Assembly (NCBI GenBank): GCA_020347545.1
Contig: CP070731.1
Location: 190,760-198,282 of the forward strand
Direction: 5' to 3'
Source: Flavobacteriaceae bacterium
GTDB taxonomy: Bacteria; Bacteroidota; Bacteroidia; Flavobacteriales; Flavobacteriaceae
Length of the DNA stretch: 7,523 nucleotides
Shown one piece after another: positions 6,017 to 7,523 of the stretch (positions are counted from its first letter, which is position 1; each line of letters begins with the position of its first letter). The notes under the pieces are model-generated. The model had not been told where the DNA came from. It saw only the letters and a program-made list of their open reading frames with translations, and did not search any database. The position numbers and the translations under genes are program-made.

Positions 6017-7523
6017 TTACATACTGTGAAACTCTACAAGATTTGCTTCATAATATTGTTCCCCTAATTTCGTGAGCAAATTTCTGATCACATTCGAATC
6101 TCCGTCTATGGCAAGGGCCGAATAACCTATTTTATTTCTTTTCCCCAATCGCATATCGATAATATTGATATTTTTCGAGGCAAGTGCAGACAAAAGTATC
6201 AATAATACCCCCGGAGAATTTTCGTGTTTTGTCAGAATCATCTTAGCGCTTAAGGCAATTTTCAACTCGACCCCATCCATTTCGTATAAATACACACCCT
6301 CTCCGTAAAAATTAGGCAATTGGGTTTTCTCCCTGTAGCACAATTCCAAAAACGTATTCTGATCCGTCCCGTTTATAAAATCTATGGCGTTTTTCACATT
6401 GCCGTTTTCCTGTTCAAGGGTCAGCCAGGCCACGGCGGTACCGTCATTATTTGAATGAAGTCTTGCCGTTTCAACATTAACTCCTTCAGAAGCAAGTGAA
6501 TTAAACAATGATGACAACACTCCAGGTTGATCAAGGTGTTTTGAAAACAGGCCTTTTACATTATCCTTGCTGGCCACCGGTGTTTCATTTGAAACGGTGA
6601 TGGACTTATTCCCTTTTCTGATCCTAACGGCATTATAGTCTCCCATACCGGTAGCATTTTTGTAAATATCAATAAATTCTGAAAAAGAACCGCCAAAGGA
6701 AAAATCAGGAATTATTCTTCTGCTTCCATGGTGAAAACGTTGATTTAACAATTCAATCCCCTTGTTCAATATGGTATATTTCACCTTCAGTTCATGATCG
6801 TCAAAAATAGTTCTCTTTTCCGGTATCAATTTGGAAAAGCTGACATACTGTTCGTAACCTGCCTTATAAATATACTCCAGGCTTTCCCTAAAATTGACTC
6901 CATAGTAGCGAACATGATGTGTATCGGTTCCCAGTGAAACTGGTATTTGTAACTCCAGGGCCCTTTTTAAAATATTTTGCGAAGGATAAACTCCGACACC
7001 TTTGAAATCTCCAGCCATATTCACGTCCAAAGCAAGGTCCCTGTCTGCTATTATCTCCAGAAGTGTCCTGAATTTATTGGCCAAAGGATGAGAACTCGAT
7101 TCAAAATTCTTTAAAACTTCCGGAACCTCAACATTTAACTTGGGAAGATCTATATGGCCAACCACCTGTATCATATCTCCGAAACTCTCAATCATTTCGA
7201 TCATTTCATTGATATATCCATTCCAGTAAGCCTCCAGGGAACCTCTCAATTTCAACAACTCAAGAGCCTCCTCCTTTGAGCCATCATAAGGTAGCCCTTC
7301 AGGACCAAAATGTACCGATCCGATTACAAAATCAGCGTCCTCGGCCTGAAATATTTTGGATCGACTCCATAACAACCCAAGGTCTGCCCCCATCCATTCG
7401 AGTTCTACCCCAAATTTTATATTGATCCTTCCTTCATATTTTCGTCTTAGATTGGCAATGCGTTTTGGATAATTGATATACGATCTGTCACCACGAATAA
7501 ACTTAATATTGGTGTCTCTTTCT
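6017..7523 (-). CDS. PHP-family phosphoesterase (HisK-like) with two C-terminal ACT domains, N-terminus outside window
   Basis: The frame stays open to the right edge (501 visible codons), so the ATG at 7391-7393 is internal and the first PHP motif (HxH) is not visible. Counting from that Met, the catalytic part shows GVELEW just before it, IGSVHF (H28), GHIDLPK (H80), LDVNMAG (122-128) and GTDTHH (D157, H159). This is the motif order of HisK-type histidinol phosphatases, which hydrolyse histidinol phosphate at a three-metal site. A linker of no clear identity (about 215-280) follows, then two ACT domains: the first around DQPGVLSSLFNSLASEGVN (from 288), the second around NSPGVLLILLSALASKNIN (from 392). 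The two share 11 of 25 positions over this block. ACT domains usually bind amino acids and control enzyme activity, so feedback regulation is likely. The phosphatase role is inferred. GTDTHH in place of the usual GSDAH and NMAG in place of NTSG leave room for another substrate. Confidence 0.85.
   Translation of the reverse strand, partial: ERDTNIKFIRGDRSYINYPKRIANLRRKYEGRINIKFGVELEWMGADLGLLWSRSKIFQAEDADFVIGSVHFGPEGLPYDGSKEEALELLKLRGSLEAYWNGYINEMIEMIESFGDMIQVVGHIDLPKLNVEVPEVLKNFESSSHPLANKFRTLLEIIADRDLALDVNMAGDFKGVGVYPSQNILKRALELQIPVSLGTDTHHVRYYGVNFRESLEYIYKAGYEQYVSFSKLIPEKRTIFDDHELKVKYTILNKGIELLNQRFHHGSRRIIPDFSFGGSFSEFIDIYKNATGMGDYNAVRIRKGNKSITVSNETPVASKDNVKGLFSKHLDQPGVLSSLFNSLASEGVNVETARLHSNNDGTAVAWLTLEQENGNVKNAIDFINGTDQNTFLELCYREKTQLPNFYGEGVYLYEMDGVELKIALSAKMILTKHENSPGVLLILLSALASKNINIIDMRLGKRNKIGYSALAIDGDSNVIRNLLTKLGEQYYEANLVEFHSM

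Noticed and set aside
1..7523. Defence system, CRISPR array, mobile element or RNA gene
   Set aside because: No repeated spacer structure, transposase, toxin-antitoxin pair, tRNA-like cloverleaf or rRNA segment was seen on either strand; every long frame is assigned to a metabolic or transport family.

Overview
The window looks like a chromosomal segment from a member of the Bacteroidota, most likely the Flavobacteriia. Signs of this are a moderately low GC content, a TonB-dependent receptor whose last residue is Phe, starts without Shine-Dalgarno sequences (A/T-rich leaders instead), and a promoter before ftcD that fits the Bacteroidota pattern (TTG, about 18-19 nt, TAnnTTTG). The assignment rests on these traits and on family resemblance, not on a database search.

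Layout, left to right. (1) Bases 1-1117, plus strand: the C-terminal half of a TonB-dependent outer-membrane receptor, cut by the window start, with His- and acid-rich stretches that suggest a metal substrate. (2) Bases 1233-2927, plus strand: a complete bifunctional formiminotransferase-cyclodeaminase (FtcD) with its own promoter. (3) Bases 3044-5377, minus strand: a compact three-gene unit transcribed in the order Dabb-domain protein, exported M28 zinc carboxypeptidase (carboxypeptidase Q-like), exported DinB-fold protein. The gaps are only 13 and 8 nt. (4) Bases 5581-6009, plus strand: a VOC-superfamily (extradiol-dioxygenase-like) protein, divergent from the unit in (3). (5) Bases 6017-7523, minus strand: a PHP-family hydrolase resembling HisK-type histidinol phosphatase, fused to two C-terminal ACT domains and cut by the window end.

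The genes are mostly housekeeping or accessory metabolism. I see no tRNA, rRNA, insertion sequence, CRISPR array, phage gene or known defence system. FtcD recovers the formimino group from histidine breakdown into the tetrahydrofolate pool. The PHP protein may belong to histidine synthesis or to another phosphoester hydrolysis. The two are not in one transcription unit, so a functional link is only a suggestion. The least ordinary items are the PHP-ACT-ACT architecture, the exported DinB-fold protein with a possible His/Asp/His metal site, and its tight linkage to an exported peptidase.

No stretch without a gene exceeds 300 bases. The longest is the 203-base divergent region at 5378-5580.
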